Below, one piece after another: positions 1-10,179 of a stretch of 64,000 nt of DNA; position 1 is the stretch's first letter; every line of letters starts with the position of its first letter. The translations under genes and the position numbers were made by a program. Source of the DNA: Rhodobacteraceae bacterium IMCC1909 (lineage in GTDB: Bacteria; Pseudomonadota; Alphaproteobacteria; Rhodobacterales; Rhodobacteraceae); contig JAPDHM010000001.1 of the NCBI GenBank assembly GCA_030704425.1, forward strand, positions 992,001 to 1,056,000, written 5' to 3'. The notes under the pieces were generated by a model. That model was not told where the DNA came from. It did not search any database and was given only the letters and a program-made list of their open reading frames with translations.

Positions 1-1603
1 GCTCATCGGCCACAACGATCTTCGCATCGCCTGCAAAGGCGCGGGCAATGCCCACCCGTTGCTTTTGCCCGCCTGAAAGTTGCCGCGGCATGCGGTCAGC
101 AAATTCGCGGGGCAGTTTGACCAAATCCAGAAGCTCCAGCATCCGGTCTTGGCGATCGGCCGCATTCTTACCAATTTTGAACAATTCCAAGGCGCGGATA
201 ATCTGGCTGCCAACCGTCATGGAGGGGTTCAACGTATCAAAGGGGTTTTGAAAGACCATCTGGACATCGGACACCGTCTTTGTGTCGCGATCTTCAATGG
301 CCATACCTTCGATGTTCTTGCCCTCGAGAAGGATATGTCCCTCCGTCGCCGTCTCTAGGCCCATCAGAACTTTGGCAAAGGTCGACTTGCCGCAGCCCGA
401 TTCGCCCACAATGGCGAGTGTCTCGGATTCGCGGGCCTCGAAACTTAAGGTCTCATTGGCTTTCACAACCTTTTTGTTGCCACCTCCAAAGAGGGCATTG
501 GCCGCCACCTCATAATATTTTTTGAGTTCTTCAATTTTGAGAACCACTCGGCCCGGCTCAGCTTTGGTTTTGGTTTTCGCCAACTCAAGCGGGGCGTCCC
601 AATCAATCTCGCTGCAGCGCAGGCAGCGAGATCCGTGTCGCTCCCCATGGGGCACCGTGTCCATTGAAATATGGCCCTGGTCACAGCGGCCCGCCTCAAA
701 ATAATCGCAGCGGGGTCCGAAGTTACAGCCATTCGGCCGCTCATGCGGCAGTGGAAAATTGCCGGGAATGGCAATCAGCGGGCGATCGTTCTTATCAGCG
801 CCTGGCAGTGGGATCGAACGGAACAAGGCCTGCGTATAGGGGTGCTGCATTTTGTCGAACACATCTTCAATACGGCCGGTCTCAACCGCCTCGCCGGAAT
901 ACATCACGCAGATCCGGTCGCAGGTTTCCAAAACCAAGCCAAGATTGTGCGAAATGAACAGCATCGAAGTGCCGTATTTTTTACCCAAATCCTTTACTAA
1001 CTCCACAACGGCGGCCTCCACGGTCACATCCAAAGCTGTGGTCGGCTCATCTAGGATCAAAAGGCTCGGCTTGGACATAAGCGCCATCGCAATAACGATG
1101 CGCTGTTGTTGGCCACCGGACAATTGGTGGGGAAAGGATTTCAAGATCCGCTCGGGATCTGGCAATTTCACATCCGTAACCACTTCCAAAGCCCGCGCAT
1201 AGGCGGCCTCTTTGCTGATCCCCTCATGGATCATCGGCACTTCCATTAATTGCTTACCAATTTTCATGGCCGGATTGAGCGACGCCATGGGTTCTTGGTA
1301 GATCATCGCAATTTCAGAGCCTCGAATATCCCGCAGCTCCTCCTCAGACAGGAGATTAAGGTCGCGCCCTTTAAATTTGATGGCTCCGCCAACAATGCGG
1401 CCGTTGACCCCGAGGTCTTGCATGACCCCAAGGGCCACTGTGGATTTACCGCATCCAGATTCGCCAACCAATCCCATCGCTTCGCCGGGTTGGATTGTGC
1501 AGCTGAAATCCATGACTGCTGGAATTTCATTCAGCCGGGTGAAAAATGAAATCGAGAGTTGATCAATTTCAAGGATTGGGCCGTTATAGTCTTGCTTTTC
1601 CAT
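1..1603 (-). CDS. Peptide-type ABC transporter, fused two-domain ATPase (partial)
   Basis: This is the ATP-hydrolysing subunit of a dipeptide/oligopeptide importer, with DppD-like and DppF-like halves fused in one chain. The start codon is at 1603, four bases after the upstream permease stop, and the frame stays open to the window edge, so the C-terminus is missing. About 534 residues are visible. The first Walker A (GESGCGKST) is near residue 47 with its signature LSGGQQQR near 165. An oligopeptide-transporter C-terminal region follows, rich in cysteine and proline around residues 280-320. The second Walker A is near residue 400 and the second signature (LSGGQKQR) near 515. It is the last visible gene of the operon. 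The fused arrangement is known for this family. The substrate cannot be read from the sequence. Confidence 0.9.
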   Translation of the reverse strand, partial: MEKQDYNGPILEIDQLSISFFTRLNEIPAVMDFSCTIQPGEAMGLVGESGCGKSTVALGVMQDLGVNGRIVGGAIKFKGRDLNLLSEEELRDIRGSEIAMIYQEPMASLNPAMKIGKQLMEVPMIHEGISKEAAYARALEVVTDVKLPDPERILKSFPHQLSGGQQQRIVIAMALMSKPSLLILDEPTTALDVTVEAAVVELVKDLGKKYGTSMLFISHNLGLVLETCDRICVMYSGEAVETGRIEDVFDKMQHPYTQALFRSIPLPGADKNDRPLIAIPGNFPLPHERPNGCNFGPRCDYFEAGRCDQGHISMDTVPHGERHGSRCLRCSEIDWDAPLELAKTKTKAEPGRVVLKIEELKKYYEVAANALFGGGNKKVVKANETLSFEARESETLAIVGESGCGKSTFAKVLMGLETATEGHILLEGKNIEGMAIEDRDTKTVSDVQMVFQNPFDTLNPSMTVGSQIIRALELFKIGKNAADRQDRMLELLDLVKLPREFADRMPRQLSGGQKQRVGIARAFAGDAKIVVADE

Positions 1604-1607
1604 TGAA

Positions 1608-3209
1608 TTAATCCCTCAAGCTTTCTTCACGCAGGCCATCGGCCAGAAGATTCAAACCTAAAACCAAGCTCATAAGCGAAAAGGCTGGCACCAGGGGTGG
1701 GGCCAGATAGACCGAGAGCAATTTACGCCCAGCGTTGATCGTCGTTCCCCAGTCAGGGCTTTCCGATTCCAGCCCAAGGCCGAAGAATCCCAATGTGCCG
1801 AGCAGGATGGTCGCATATCCAATGCGCAGGCAGAAATCGACGATCAGCGGACCGCGCACATTGGGAAGAATTTCCCACAGCATAATGTACCAAGGGCCTT
1901 CGCCACGGGTTTGAGCTGCGGCCACATAGTCGCGGGTTTTCACGTCCAAGGTCAACCCGCGCACAATCCGGAAGGCTGTGGGGGAGTTCACAAAGACCAC
2001 GGAAACAAAGACCAGCAGGATTTCGGCGGGCACATCAAATAAATCCAACATGGGCGGCAGAACGTCAACGGGCTTGCCGGTTTCAGACACCAAGCTGAGG
2101 TAGAGCCAAATGCCAATGATCAGCAGGATTGGGAATTGCAGGGTCAAAAAGCCCGGTTTGAGCCGGTTCTTCGAATATTGCGCCACGGCGATGAAAACCA
2201 CAGGAAAGACGAAGAGGATTACGGCCAGGTAATTGGGCAGGCCGGTTTGAACGATCTCTGGTGTGACCAGCAAGAAGAATAGCAAGATCACAGGGAAGGC
2301 CAAAACCAGGTTGGACAGGAAACTCAACACGGTGTCCAAACGCCCGCCAAAGTAGCCGGCAGGCAGGCCGAGTGTAATGCCGACCATAAAGGCAAAGATG
2401 GTGGCCGCTGGAGCGATGACTATCACGATGCCGCTGCCAAAGATGGCGCGGCTAAACACGTCGCGCGCCAAAGTATCACCGCCCAGCAGATAATAGGGGT
2501 AATCCGCCTCGGTTGCTCCGCGCAGCGGAATTCCGGGGTGTTTGTTCTTCATGCCAGAGACTTGCGCCAAAGGATCATGGGTCGCAATCCAATCGAAGCC
2601 CGCGCCGAATATCGCTGTGAAAATCCAAAACAACACTAGCCCCAATCCGATCATCCCGATTGGGCTGTCAAAGAGCTTGCCATATAGGCCCAGCTTGCGT
2701 TTGAAGAGGATCGACAGGGCAAAGGTTACCGCAAGAGCGATCCATGTAGGAATGAGGCGTTGAGAGATTGCCCCAACAATGCCCATAGTTTCGGGCTTCA
2801 CGAACAGACCGATGACCAGATAAAGGCCAAACAACAGCAAGGTTACGTAAAAGGCCAACCAGACCAATTTGAAGATCATCTCTTCAGAAATTTGAAACAA
2901 AGCAAAGCCCGCCGCAGCGCCCAGAATGAGGCATAGGATCAACGAGAGCCATATATTACCCAAGGCCAGAGGGGCGAGCAGGATGACGCCCGACAGGCTT
3001 AACAGCCAAAGCGCCAGACCAATCACCAAACTCGATCCCATCAAGGAGACTGAGGGAGGGGTGGGGTTGATCAAATGCGGCCCATCCGCGTGTGGGGAAA
3101 AGCCCCGCGCGATGGCAGCAACGGCCAAGGCCAGAAAACAGACGAGGGCTGTCAAAAATAGGGGATTAAGATACGCACCCAAGGTGCCGGTCCAGGATAG
3201 ATGTTGCAT
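1608..3209 (-). CDS. Peptide-type ABC transporter permease, DppC-like with long N-terminal membrane extension
   Basis: This is an inner-membrane permease of the DppC/OppC family, 533 aa. The C-terminal part, from about residue 215, is the usual permease: it contains a periplasmic PLRGATEADYPYYLLGGD segment followed by binding-protein-dependent transport helices, and the EAA-type loop (TRGEGPWYIMLWEILPN) near residue 450. The first 200 residues are extra and hydrophobic, with several predicted membrane segments. Ordinary DppC proteins have 280-380 residues, so this one is clearly long. A good AAGGAG site precedes ATG 3209. It lies 13 bases after dppB and 4 before the ATPase gene, so the three genes are one transcription unit. 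Confidence 0.88.
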   Translation of the reverse strand: MQHLSWTGTLGAYLNPLFLTALVCFLALAVAAIARGFSPHADGPHLINPTPPSVSLMGSSLVIGLALWLLSLSGVILLAPLALGNIWLSLILCLILGAAAGFALFQISEEMIFKLVWLAFYVTLLLFGLYLVIGLFVKPETMGIVGAISQRLIPTWIALAVTFALSILFKRKLGLYGKLFDSPIGMIGLGLVLFWIFTAIFGAGFDWIATHDPLAQVSGMKNKHPGIPLRGATEADYPYYLLGGDTLARDVFSRAIFGSGIVIVIAPAATIFAFMVGITLGLPAGYFGGRLDTVLSFLSNLVLAFPVILLFFLLVTPEIVQTGLPNYLAVILFVFPVVFIAVAQYSKNRLKPGFLTLQFPILLIIGIWLYLSLVSETGKPVDVLPPMLDLFDVPAEILLVFVSVVFVNSPTAFRIVRGLTLDVKTRDYVAAAQTRGEGPWYIMLWEILPNVRGPLIVDFCLRIGYATILLGTLGFFGLGLESESPDWGTTINAGRKLLSVYLAPPLVPAFSLMSLVLGLNLLADGLREESLRD

Positions 3210-3222
3210 GGAACTGGTCTCC

Positions 3223-4269
3223 TTAAGAAATGCGAATACGAGGGTTTAAGAAGACGTAACCGATATCAGAAATCAGCTGTGTCAAAAGCACGACAATCAC
3301 CCCGACAACCGCCACCGCTAAAAGCAGATCAATGTCATTGTTGCTGGCGGCTTGCACCAGCACCCATCCAAAGCCTTTAAAGTTAAAAAGGGTTTCCACA
3401 ATCACCACGCCATTTAGGAGCCAAGGGATTTGCAGCATGATGACGGTGAAGGGTGCAATCAATGCATTGCGCAGCGCATGCTTCAGCACGATATTGGCAA
3501 AGCTGACCCCTTTGAGCCGGGCGGTGCGGATATATTGGGCGGTCATGACTTCTGTCATGGAGGCGCGGGTCATGCGGGCAATATAGCCCATACCATAAAG
3601 CGCAATGGTCAGCACGGGCAGAAGGAAATTTTCCAGTGTGGCGTTGTCCATGGCAGAGGTGGCCGAGCCCTTAAACCACTTCAATCCCACGGCAGAGGAC
3701 GTGAAAATCGCGATGAAAATAACACCAGAGACATATTCGGGCGTGGCCGTGGTGACAATCGCTCCGGTTGAGAGTGAGCGGTCCAGCCGCGAGCCCTCGC
3801 GCATACCGGCGAAAACGCCGATGATCAGCGCACCGGGGATCATCACGATCATCACCCAAAACATCAATTTACCTGTAAGCGTCAGACGGGTTTTGACCAC
3901 ATCACTGACGGGTTCTTTAAACACGCTTGAAAATCCCCAATTGCCTTGCAAAACGCCGCAAAACTTCGGTGCATCAGGCTCAACCTCGCCATGGTTTGAA
4001 CAGCGGCCGCGGGTTTTCCCATCCACACCTTCAATGACATAGCCCGGCAAAATACCCAGCCATTCACCGTAGTTTTGCAATTTGCCCTGTGTATAGCCAC
4101 GGTTGCCCAAATAGCTGGCCACTTCAGCATCCGACATTCTGAAGTTACCTTGGTTCTTGGCTAATTTTTCCAAGTTTGGGTAAAGTGTCGTTAGGATAAA
4201 TACAATGAATGTCAGGCAGAGAGCGGTTAGCAGCATAACACCTGTTCTGCGTAGGATAAACATCCCCAT
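3223..4269 (-). CDS. Peptide-type ABC transporter permease, DppB-like
   Basis: This is a permease subunit of the same importer, 348 aa. It begins with the typical first helix (RRTGVMLLTALCLTFIVF) followed by a periplasmic stretch of about 100 residues with two cysteines. The C-terminal half holds the transport helices with the EAA loop (TARLKGVSFANIVLKHALRN) that docks on the ATPase. It lies between the binding-protein gene and the second permease gene. A hairpin upstream at 4314-4348 probably lowers its expression relative to the binding protein. Confidence 0.9.
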   Translation of the reverse strand: MGMFILRRTGVMLLTALCLTFIVFILTTLYPNLEKLAKNQGNFRMSDAEVASYLGNRGYTQGKLQNYGEWLGILPGYVIEGVDGKTRGRCSNHGEVEPDAPKFCGVLQGNWGFSSVFKEPVSDVVKTRLTLTGKLMFWVMIVMIPGALIIGVFAGMREGSRLDRSLSTGAIVTTATPEYVSGVIFIAIFTSSAVGLKWFKGSATSAMDNATLENFLLPVLTIALYGMGYIARMTRASMTEVMTAQYIRTARLKGVSFANIVLKHALRNALIAPFTVIMLQIPWLLNGVVIVETLFNFKGFGWVLVQAASNNDIDLLLAVAVVGVIVVLLTQLISDIGYVFLNPRIRIS

Positions 4270-4313
4270 GGTGTGGATTCCCGTTGGTTATTTTATAATA
4301 GCTGTATCGGTCG

Positions 4314-4348
4314 AAAAAAGGCCGCCCCCGATTCTTGAGGACGGCCTT
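4314..4348 (-). terminator. Intra-operon hairpin terminator/attenuator after the binding-protein gene
   Basis: Read on the minus strand, AAGGCCG and CGGCCTT form a stem around a short loop, followed by a run of T. It sits between the stop of the binding-protein gene and the start of dppB. Partial terminators at this position are common in ABC importers, where the binding protein is needed in excess; that role here is inferred. Confidence 0.7.
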
Positions 4349-4365
4349 CTGAGTCAACGGTGGGG

Positions 4366-6012
4366 TTAGGCTGCAAAGCCCCATTTATAAATTTGAGGCA
4401 GATAAGCGATATGCATATCACAGCCAACAAGGCCCTCAACATGGTGCCTCTGCACATAGCGCCAATAAGGCTGACAGGTCACACCCTCCTCTATGATTAG
4501 GGCTTGGATTTTGCCCATCACAACCCGACGCTCATCGGCATTGGCCAAGGAGTTGGCTTCCGCAAGCAATGCATCGAACTCGGCGTTGCTCCACGCAAAC
4601 TCATTCCAAGCTTCGCCAGAACGATAGGCCAGACCTAGAACTTGAGTACCCAATGGACGGTGGTTCCAGTTTGTGGCTGAGTAAGGAAATTTTGCCCAGT
4701 CGTTCCAGAATGTGCTACCTGGCATCAAAGTCCGTTTCACTTTGATCCCTGCATCACGCAACTGTGCGGCGACCGCATCACAGGTGTCTTTCCAGAAGCC
4801 TGTGTCGAGCGAGCGCAGTTCGTGCTCAAAATCGGCATGGCCCGATGCATCCATGAGCTCTTTGGCTTTGGCTGGATCGTAGGGCATCCGTGTGACTGAT
4901 GGGTCATGCTCTGGGTGAATTGGACCTACGTGACAGTTGTCTGCCGCAACGCCGAGACTGGCGTTGCCCAGCTCATTAATGACTTCATTATCCACAGCCA
5001 TGGCCAAGGCCTGGCGCACCATTTTGTTGTCATACGGCGCGTGATCTTGGTTTGGACGCACAACGATGGTCGCTCCAGAAGCCACCTGTGATTTTACGAG
5101 GCCGAGCGCATCAAATAACTCAACGAATTCACCTGTGGTTTCCCAGTTCAGGTCAAACTCTTCTGATTCAAAGCCTGCCATGTGGGTCGCAGGATCGGAG
5201 CCATAGTCAATGAATTCAATCCGATCAAGGTGACCGCCTTTACCCGCGGCATAGCCCCACCATTCAAAGCCCTCATTGCGGACAATAGAGGCTTTCACGC
5301 CAACTTCCCATTCGTCAGGCAGCATGAAGCCTGTGCCGACTGGGTTTGACAGAGCTGTCTCAACGGTGAAGGACTTATGTACGATTTGTGCAGGGTAGTC
5401 GGCCATGCCGGGCACAATAGTAATGTCGGGCTGCAAAAGGTTCAGCTGAACGGTGTTTTGGTCTACTACCACCACTGCGCCTTCGCGAGCTTTGCCCGTG
5501 TCCGCATCCACCAAGGATGCCATGCGGCCGGCCATGGAGTTGCCTTCAAGGCTCTTGTCACACCAGCCGATGATGTTGCGTGCAACATCTTCTGCGGTGA
5601 AATCGTCGCCATTGTTCCACTTTACGCCTTCACGCACCTTCAAAGTGTATTGTGTGGCATTCGCATTCGCTTCCCAGCTGGTCAGCAGCATTGGCTCAAA
5701 GGATCCGTCGCTGTTGTACTCAACAAGATACTCAAGCCAACCGGCTGACACGATCGAAATCTGCGTCCAGTCATGGGTGCGCGGATCTTTGAATGCTTTT
5801 ACATCCATTTGCATCCGGATCGTACCGCCTTTTTTCGCGTGGCCTCCCGCTTGGGCCGGAGTGTCGAGGCCTAGCAAGCCGTAAGCCGCAACGGTTGTTA
5901 CACCCAAGGCCGTTGCGCGCGACAAGAATTCACGACGGTCAAGCTTGCCGTCCTTCACTTCTTGCGCGTACATCTTTGCAGCTGGATGCATGAAATTGTT
6001 TTTTTGGGTCAT
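4366..6012 (-). CDS. Peptide-type ABC transporter substrate-binding protein (Tat signal)
   Basis: This is a periplasmic solute-binding protein of the SBP_bac_5 family, 548 aa. I chose ATG 6012, not the upstream in-frame codon at 6111, because AGGGAG lies seven bases before it and the N-terminus then gives a clean twin-arginine signal ([15 protein letters not shown], residues 24-38) followed by a hydrophobic stretch and AQA. The mature part has the family pattern, with [18 protein letters not shown] around residue 110. It is first in the operon with both permeases and the fused ATPase. The ligand (peptide or another compound) is not determined. Confidence 0.9.
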   Translation of the reverse strand: MTQKNNFMHPAAKMYAQEVKDGKLDRREFLSRATALGVTTVAAYGLLGLDTPAQAGGHAKKGGTIRMQMDVKAFKDPRTHDWTQISIVSAGWLEYLVEYNSDGSFEPMLLTSWEANANATQYTLKVREGVKWNNGDDFTAEDVARNIIGWCDKSLEGNSMAGRMASLVDADTGKAREGAVVVVDQNTVQLNLLQPDITIVPGMADYPAQIVHKSFTVETALSNPVGTGFMLPDEWEVGVKASIVRNEGFEWWGYAAGKGGHLDRIEFIDYGSDPATHMAGFESEEFDLNWETTGEFVELFDALGLVKSQVASGATIVVRPNQDHAPYDNKMVRQALAMAVDNEVINELGNASLGVAADNCHVGPIHPEHDPSVTRMPYDPAKAKELMDASGHADFEHELRSLDTGFWKDTCDAVAAQLRDAGIKVKRTLMPGSTFWNDWAKFPYSATNWNHRPLGTQVLGLAYRSGEAWNEFAWSNAEFDALLAEANSLANADERRVVMGKIQALIIEEGVTCQPYWRYVQRHHVEGLVGCDMHIAYLPQIYKWGFAA

Positions 6013-6365
6013 GTGTTTCTCCCTGTGACACCGTACGTCATAACAGATTGTGCTCTGGGCCACTTGTGCGACCTTCTCAACGCAAACTGACTGTCGCCCA
6101 TACATGCCCATATTGGGCCATAGGTCAATGTAAAATTTCGCGGAAAATAGCGCAAAACCGACGTTTTAACTTCGTTTTAACTGCGACTTTTGCCTTCACA
6201 TTCGACGAAACTTCAGAGGAATTTTTTTCCCAATGTGCTGTTAAATAAGAGGAGACATGGCTTTTTGCCGGTTAGGTTTCCTGTTTTGATGGCTGAAAGG
6301 ATTGGGAAATGCTGCGATTTTGTTGTGTCGGCTTCGTCGCACTGGTCTATTTGCGACATTGCGCG
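6013..6365. other. Intergenic region between the binding-protein operon and miaA
   Basis: This 353-base stretch contains no convincing gene. It holds the promoter region of the leftward ABC operon and is rich in A/T between 6130 and 6250. I see no repeat or RNA signature. Confidence 0.5.
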
Positions 6366-7256
6366 TTACAGCTGCTCGGCCGCGACGGTTTGCCAGGCGA
6401 CCATGCGCTTGCGAAACCATGTTCTTTGGCGTTTGGCGAATTGGCTTGAGGCGGTCACGGCGCGGGTCTTGGCTTCATCCAAAGTGAACTGCCCCTGTAG
6501 GTGAGCGATCAATTCAGGAGCGCCAATGGCCTGTGAGGATTGCCATCTGGAGTCCCAAAATTCTAAATTGCGGCGCGCTTCGTCCAATGCACCCTCTGCG
6601 ATCATAATATCGAAGCGTCGCTTCAGCCTGTCGTTGAGCCAATCCACCGGGCTGGTAAAATGTATCGCATGACAGGCCTCCAGAGGCAGCAGCGGCGGCG
6701 GGGTCCGTGCCTGCCAGCTCCAAATAGACTGGCCGGTGGCCTGCAAAACCTCCCAAGCCCGCGCAACCCGCATCGGGTTTTGCACATCAATGTGCGCACG
6801 CGTCTCATCATCTAAGTCCTCCAGCATCGGCTGCAATCCGCCCTGAGACAAAAGGTCCGCCGATTGAGCGCGAATATTGGCCGGAATGGGGGGAATATCT
6901 GCCAGCCCTTCTGTCAGCGCGCGAAAGTATAAACCCGTGCCGCCCACAATGATCGGGCGTTTGTCTGCACTCAAGATCGGGCCGATGTCGCGCAACCAAT
7001 CGCCGACAGAATAGCTTTCGTGATTGGCCACATGCCCATATAAAGCGTGCGGTGCGCGGCTTTCTTCCCTGGCCGAAGGGCGCGCGGTGAGAATGCGCCA
7101 ACCGCTGTAGACCTGCAAAGCATCCGCATTGACGATGACGCCGCCCAATTGTTCCGCGATCTGGAGCGCGAGGGCGGATTTTCCAATTGCAGTTGCCCCG
7201 GCAATCAGAACAGGGCGGGATTTGCCCAGCGTTGAGAGCGAAGATTTATTCACCAT
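6366..7256 (-). CDS. miaA: tRNA dimethylallyltransferase
   Basis: MiaA transfers a dimethylallyl group to N6 of adenosine 37 in tRNAs reading UNN codons; it acts in the cytoplasm. The protein is 296 aa, close to the family norm. The P-loop GATAIGKSALA is at residues 20-30, the conserved substrate segment VNADALQVY follows near 43, and the GGTGLYF motif is near 105. A basic C-terminus (FAKRQRTWFRKRM) matches the tRNA-binding end. It is divergent from pyrH, with 98 bases between them. Confidence 0.97.
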   Translation of the reverse strand: MVNKSSLSTLGKSRPVLIAGATAIGKSALALQIAEQLGGVIVNADALQVYSGWRILTARPSAREESRAPHALYGHVANHESYSVGDWLRDIGPILSADKRPIIVGGTGLYFRALTEGLADIPPIPANIRAQSADLLSQGGLQPMLEDLDDETRAHIDVQNPMRVARAWEVLQATGQSIWSWQARTPPPLLPLEACHAIHFTSPVDWLNDRLKRRFDIMIAEGALDEARRNLEFWDSRWQSSQAIGAPELIAHLQGQFTLDEAKTRAVTASSQFAKRQRTWFRKRMVAWQTVAAEQL

Positions 7257-7354
7257 TTATTGCATTTCTCTGCTTTTTTTCATTTGCCCTGTCACACGCC
7301 GTTGCTCTTGGTCGATTTTTGCGACATCTTAGGTCAAAATAGCATGAGGGCACA

Positions 7355-8086
7355 ATGCACCAAACTTTCGGTTCCCAAGGTCAATTCAAACGTGTTTTAT
7401 TAAAAATTTCTGGAGAAGCCCTGATGGGAGACCAAGGCTACGGTCTTCATCCCCCAACTGTGGAGCGGATCGCCGCTGAGGTCAAAACGGTTCACGATCT
7501 TGGGGCCGAGATTTCCATGGTCATCGGTGGCGGTAATATCTTTCGAGGTCTGCAGGGCTCTGCCCAGGGCATGGAGCGCACCACCGCCGATTACATGGGC
7601 ATGTTGGCCACCGTTATGAACGCCCTGGCGATGCAAAGCTCTCTGGAAGAGCAGGGCGTTCATACCCGAGTTGTCTCTGCCATACCAATGGATCAGGTCT
7701 GTGAACCCTACATCCGCCGCCGCGCGGTACGTCATTTGGAGAAAAAGAGGGTGGTGATTTTTGCAGCGGGCACCGGCAATCCCTATTTCACCACAGATAC
7801 CGCAGCCACATTGCGGGCCAGTGAAATGGCCTGCGAGGCGATTTTCAAAGGGACGCAGGTTGATGGCATATATGATAAGGATCCCAAGCAACACAGTGAT
7901 GCGGTGCGTTATGACGTGGTGACCTACGATGAGGTGTTGCAAAAGCGCCTGAAGGTCATGGATGCGTCAGCGATCGCTTTGGCGCGTGACAATAATTTAC
8001 CGATCATTGTATTCTCCCTAGACGAGCCCGGCGGGTTCAGGGGGATTTTGTCGGGCAACGGAAAATATACCAAGGTCCACGGTTAA
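7355..8086 (+). CDS. pyrH: UMP kinase
   Basis: PyrH phosphorylates UMP to UDP in pyrimidine nucleotide synthesis. It has 243 residues, the usual size of the bacterial hexameric enzyme. KISGEALMG near residue 18 and GGGNIFRG near residue 60 are the amino-acid-kinase motifs, and the C-terminal part keeps TDTAATLRA and [17 protein letters not shown] site precedes ATG 7355. It opens the pyrH-frr-uppS-cdsA-dxr-rseP-bamA group, the common order in alphaproteobacteria. Confidence 0.97.
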   Translation: MHQTFGSQGQFKRVLLKISGEALMGDQGYGLHPPTVERIAAEVKTVHDLGAEISMVIGGGNIFRGLQGSAQGMERTTADYMGMLATVMNALAMQSSLEEQGVHTRVVSAIPMDQVCEPYIRRRAVRHLEKKRVVIFAAGTGNPYFTTDTAATLRASEMACEAIFKGTQVDGIYDKDPKQHSDAVRYDVVTYDEVLQKRLKVMDASAIALARDNNLPIIVFSLDEPGGFRGILSGNGKYTKVHG

Positions 8087-8107
8087 CCAACTCAAGAAAG
8101 AAAAATC

Positions 8108-8674
8108 ATGTCGGATGACCCATTAGATATTGATATTGATGACCTGCAACGTCGCATGGACGGGGCCATGGTCTCTTTGAAAACCGAATTTGCCTCTTTG
8201 CGCACGGGGCGGGCCAGCGGATCTATTCTCGATCCGGTGATGGTGGACGCTTACGGGCAGATGACTCCCATCAACCAAGTCGGCACAGTGAATGTACCGG
8301 AAGCGCGGATGGTGACGGTCAATGTCTGGGACAAAACACTGGTGGGCAAAGTCGAGAAAGCCATTCGTGAAAGCGGTCTGGGAATCAACCCTCAAACCAA
8401 TGGCACCATCATCATGCTGCCCATCCCGGAACTCAACGAAGAACGGCGCCGGGACTTGACAAAAGTAGCAGCGGCTTACGCGGAGAACTGCCGTGTGTCT
8501 GTGCGCAATATCCGCCGGGACGGCATGGATCAGATCAAAAAGGCCAAGGCCGCTGGCATGTCAGAAGATGACCAAAAACTTTGGGAAACAGAGGTGCAGG
8601 CCCTGACCGATGCGCAGATCAAATTGGTAGATGCCGCATTGGAGACCAAACAAGCCGAAATCATGATGGTTTAG
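8108..8674 (+). CDS. frr: Ribosome recycling factor
   Basis: RRF splits post-termination ribosomes together with EF-G. The 188-aa protein has the family's helical-bundle sequence, with [12 protein letters not shown] near residue 32, [13 protein letters not shown] near 111 and [15 protein letters not shown] near 137. It follows pyrH by 21 bases and precedes uppS by 15. Length and motifs are normal. Confidence 0.97.
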   Translation: MSDDPLDIDIDDLQRRMDGAMVSLKTEFASLRTGRASGSILDPVMVDAYGQMTPINQVGTVNVPEARMVTVNVWDKTLVGKVEKAIRESGLGINPQTNGTIIMLPIPELNEERRRDLTKVAAAYAENCRVSVRNIRRDGMDQIKKAKAAGMSEDDQKLWETEVQALTDAQIKLVDAALETKQAEIMMV

Positions 8675-8689
8675 AGTGGACTTTAATTG

Positions 8690-9397
8690 ATGGGACAATC
8701 CGCGGAACATGTTGCTATTATCATGGATGGAAATGGCCGTTGGGCGCAGCAACGCGGCCTGCCGCGGTTGGCCGGCCACCACGAGGGGGCCAAAAGAATT
8801 CGTGAAATTGTCCAAGTCTGTCCAAATGTTGGCGTTAAACATTTGACAATATTTGCCTTTTCAACAGAAAACTGGAAGCGTACCCAGGCTGAAGTTAGCG
8901 GCTTAATGCGCCTGTTCAAGCGTTACATGTTGCGTGAGGCCCAGGATTTAGTGAATGATGGCGTGCGGGTTCGCTTCATCGGGGATCGCTTGCGGCTCGA
9001 TAAAACGCTGATCAGACTGATGGACGAGCTCGAGGTATTGACGGCTCAGAACGCCAAAGTGCACCTGACCATCGCGCTCAACTATGGGGGCCGCGATGAG
9101 GTGACGCGCGCGGCGCAGCGCATGGCGGGGGATGTGGAGCGCGGCAAGCTGGCCGCAAAAGAGGTAACGGCGGAGGTCTTGGCGCGGTACTTGGATACGC
9201 ATTCACTGCCTGATCCCGATTTGGTGATCCGCACCAGCGGCGAAGCGCGCATTTCCAATTTTCTTCTGTGGCAATCTGCCTATGCGGAATATAAGTTTAT
9301 CGACACGCTTTGGCCTGATTTTAGTGCCCGTGAATTTACAAAATTGTTGGCCAATTTTGGATCCCGCGAGCGCCGCTTCGGAGCAATTTTCGCATGA
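8690..9397 (+). CDS. uppS: Isoprenyl transferase (undecaprenyl diphosphate synthase)
   Basis: UppS makes the C55 lipid carrier for peptidoglycan and lipopolysaccharide by adding isopentenyl units in cis configuration. It has 235 aa from ATG 8690; a TTG one codon earlier would add a single residue. The catalytic IMDGNGRWA is at residues 10-18, and the C-terminal signature RTSGEARISNFLLWQ is intact. Its last codons overlap cdsA by four bases (ATGA), which indicates translational coupling. Confidence 0.96.
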   Translation: MGQSAEHVAIIMDGNGRWAQQRGLPRLAGHHEGAKRIREIVQVCPNVGVKHLTIFAFSTENWKRTQAEVSGLMRLFKRYMLREAQDLVNDGVRVRFIGDRLRLDKTLIRLMDELEVLTAQNAKVHLTIALNYGGRDEVTRAAQRMAGDVERGKLAAKEVTAEVLARYLDTHSLPDPDLVIRTSGEARISNFLLWQSAYAEYKFIDTLWPDFSAREFTKLLANFGSRERRFGAIFA

Positions 9398-10179
9398 CAC
9401 AGGACCGATGGGCAGATCTGCCTTTGCGCTTGGCCTCGACGATTGTATTACTTCTTATTTTTTCTGCATCCCTCTATGTGGGGCGCATAGGGGTTTTAAC
9501 GCTTGGCCTGGTTGCGGTGGTCGCTATGCAATGGGAATTGGCGCGCATGTTTGGCCTCAGCCGCCGCCGCCTGTTGGCGGTGACCGTTGTGGCCGCCTTG
9601 GGATGGTTGCCCATGGCGGTCCAGCCCATAATTTTGATGCAGAGTTTGCCTCTAGCAGCCGCGGCAGGTTTGCTTCCGATCATGCATGGAGCGGCTTTTA
9701 TCGTGCACAATCGGATGGTTTATATCGGCTATGGCGCGCTTTTGACGCTTGGGATGCTGTCTTTTTGGTTTTTGGCATTAACCTTTGGCGCCATTGGCAT
9801 TGCGATCTTAGCAGCCGTGGTCATTCTATCGGATATTGGCGGTTATATCGCTGGACGCTTGATGGGTGGACCCAAGTTCTGGCCAGCGATCAGCCCGAAA
9901 AAAACCTGGAGCGGCACAGTGGCAGGATGGGCGCTGGCTGGTCTTTTGGGGCTGTATCTCATGCAGCATACAGGGGCTTGGTGGTCCGTTCCGGCTGCGA
10001 TCATCGTGGCCTTTGGTGCGCAGATGGGTGACATTGCAGAAAGCTGGGTGAAACGCCGCATGGGCGTTAAAGACAGCTCACAACTCATTCCTGGGCACGG
10101 TGGTTTTTTAGATCGGCTTGATGGATTTATCGGTGGGGCCGCCGCTTTCGGCCTGATTACCGCGTTGTTTTTATCGTGA
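9394..10179 (+). CDS. cdsA: Phosphatidate cytidylyltransferase
   Basis: CdsA converts phosphatidic acid and CTP to CDP-diacylglycerol in the inner membrane, the branch point of phospholipid synthesis. The 261-aa protein has about seven hydrophobic segments and ends with the CDP-transferase signature: KRRMGVKDSSQLIPGHGG followed by FLDRLDG. It starts inside the uppS stop and ends overlapping the dxr ATG by one base (TGATG), so it sits within the coupled operon. Confidence 0.95.
   Translation: MTQDRWADLPLRLASTIVLLLIFSASLYVGRIGVLTLGLVAVVAMQWELARMFGLSRRRLLAVTVVAALGWLPMAVQPIILMQSLPLAAAAGLLPIMHGAAFIVHNRMVYIGYGALLTLGMLSFWFLALTFGAIGIAILAAVVILSDIGGYIAGRLMGGPKFWPAISPKKTWSGTVAGWALAGLLGLYLMQHTGAWWSVPAAIIVAFGAQMGDIAESWVKRRMGVKDSSQLIPGHGGFLDRLDGFIGGAAAFGLITALFLS

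Noticed and set aside
7400-7942. 180-codon minus-strand frame inside pyrH
   Set aside because: Antisense shadow of an essential gene with intact motifs.
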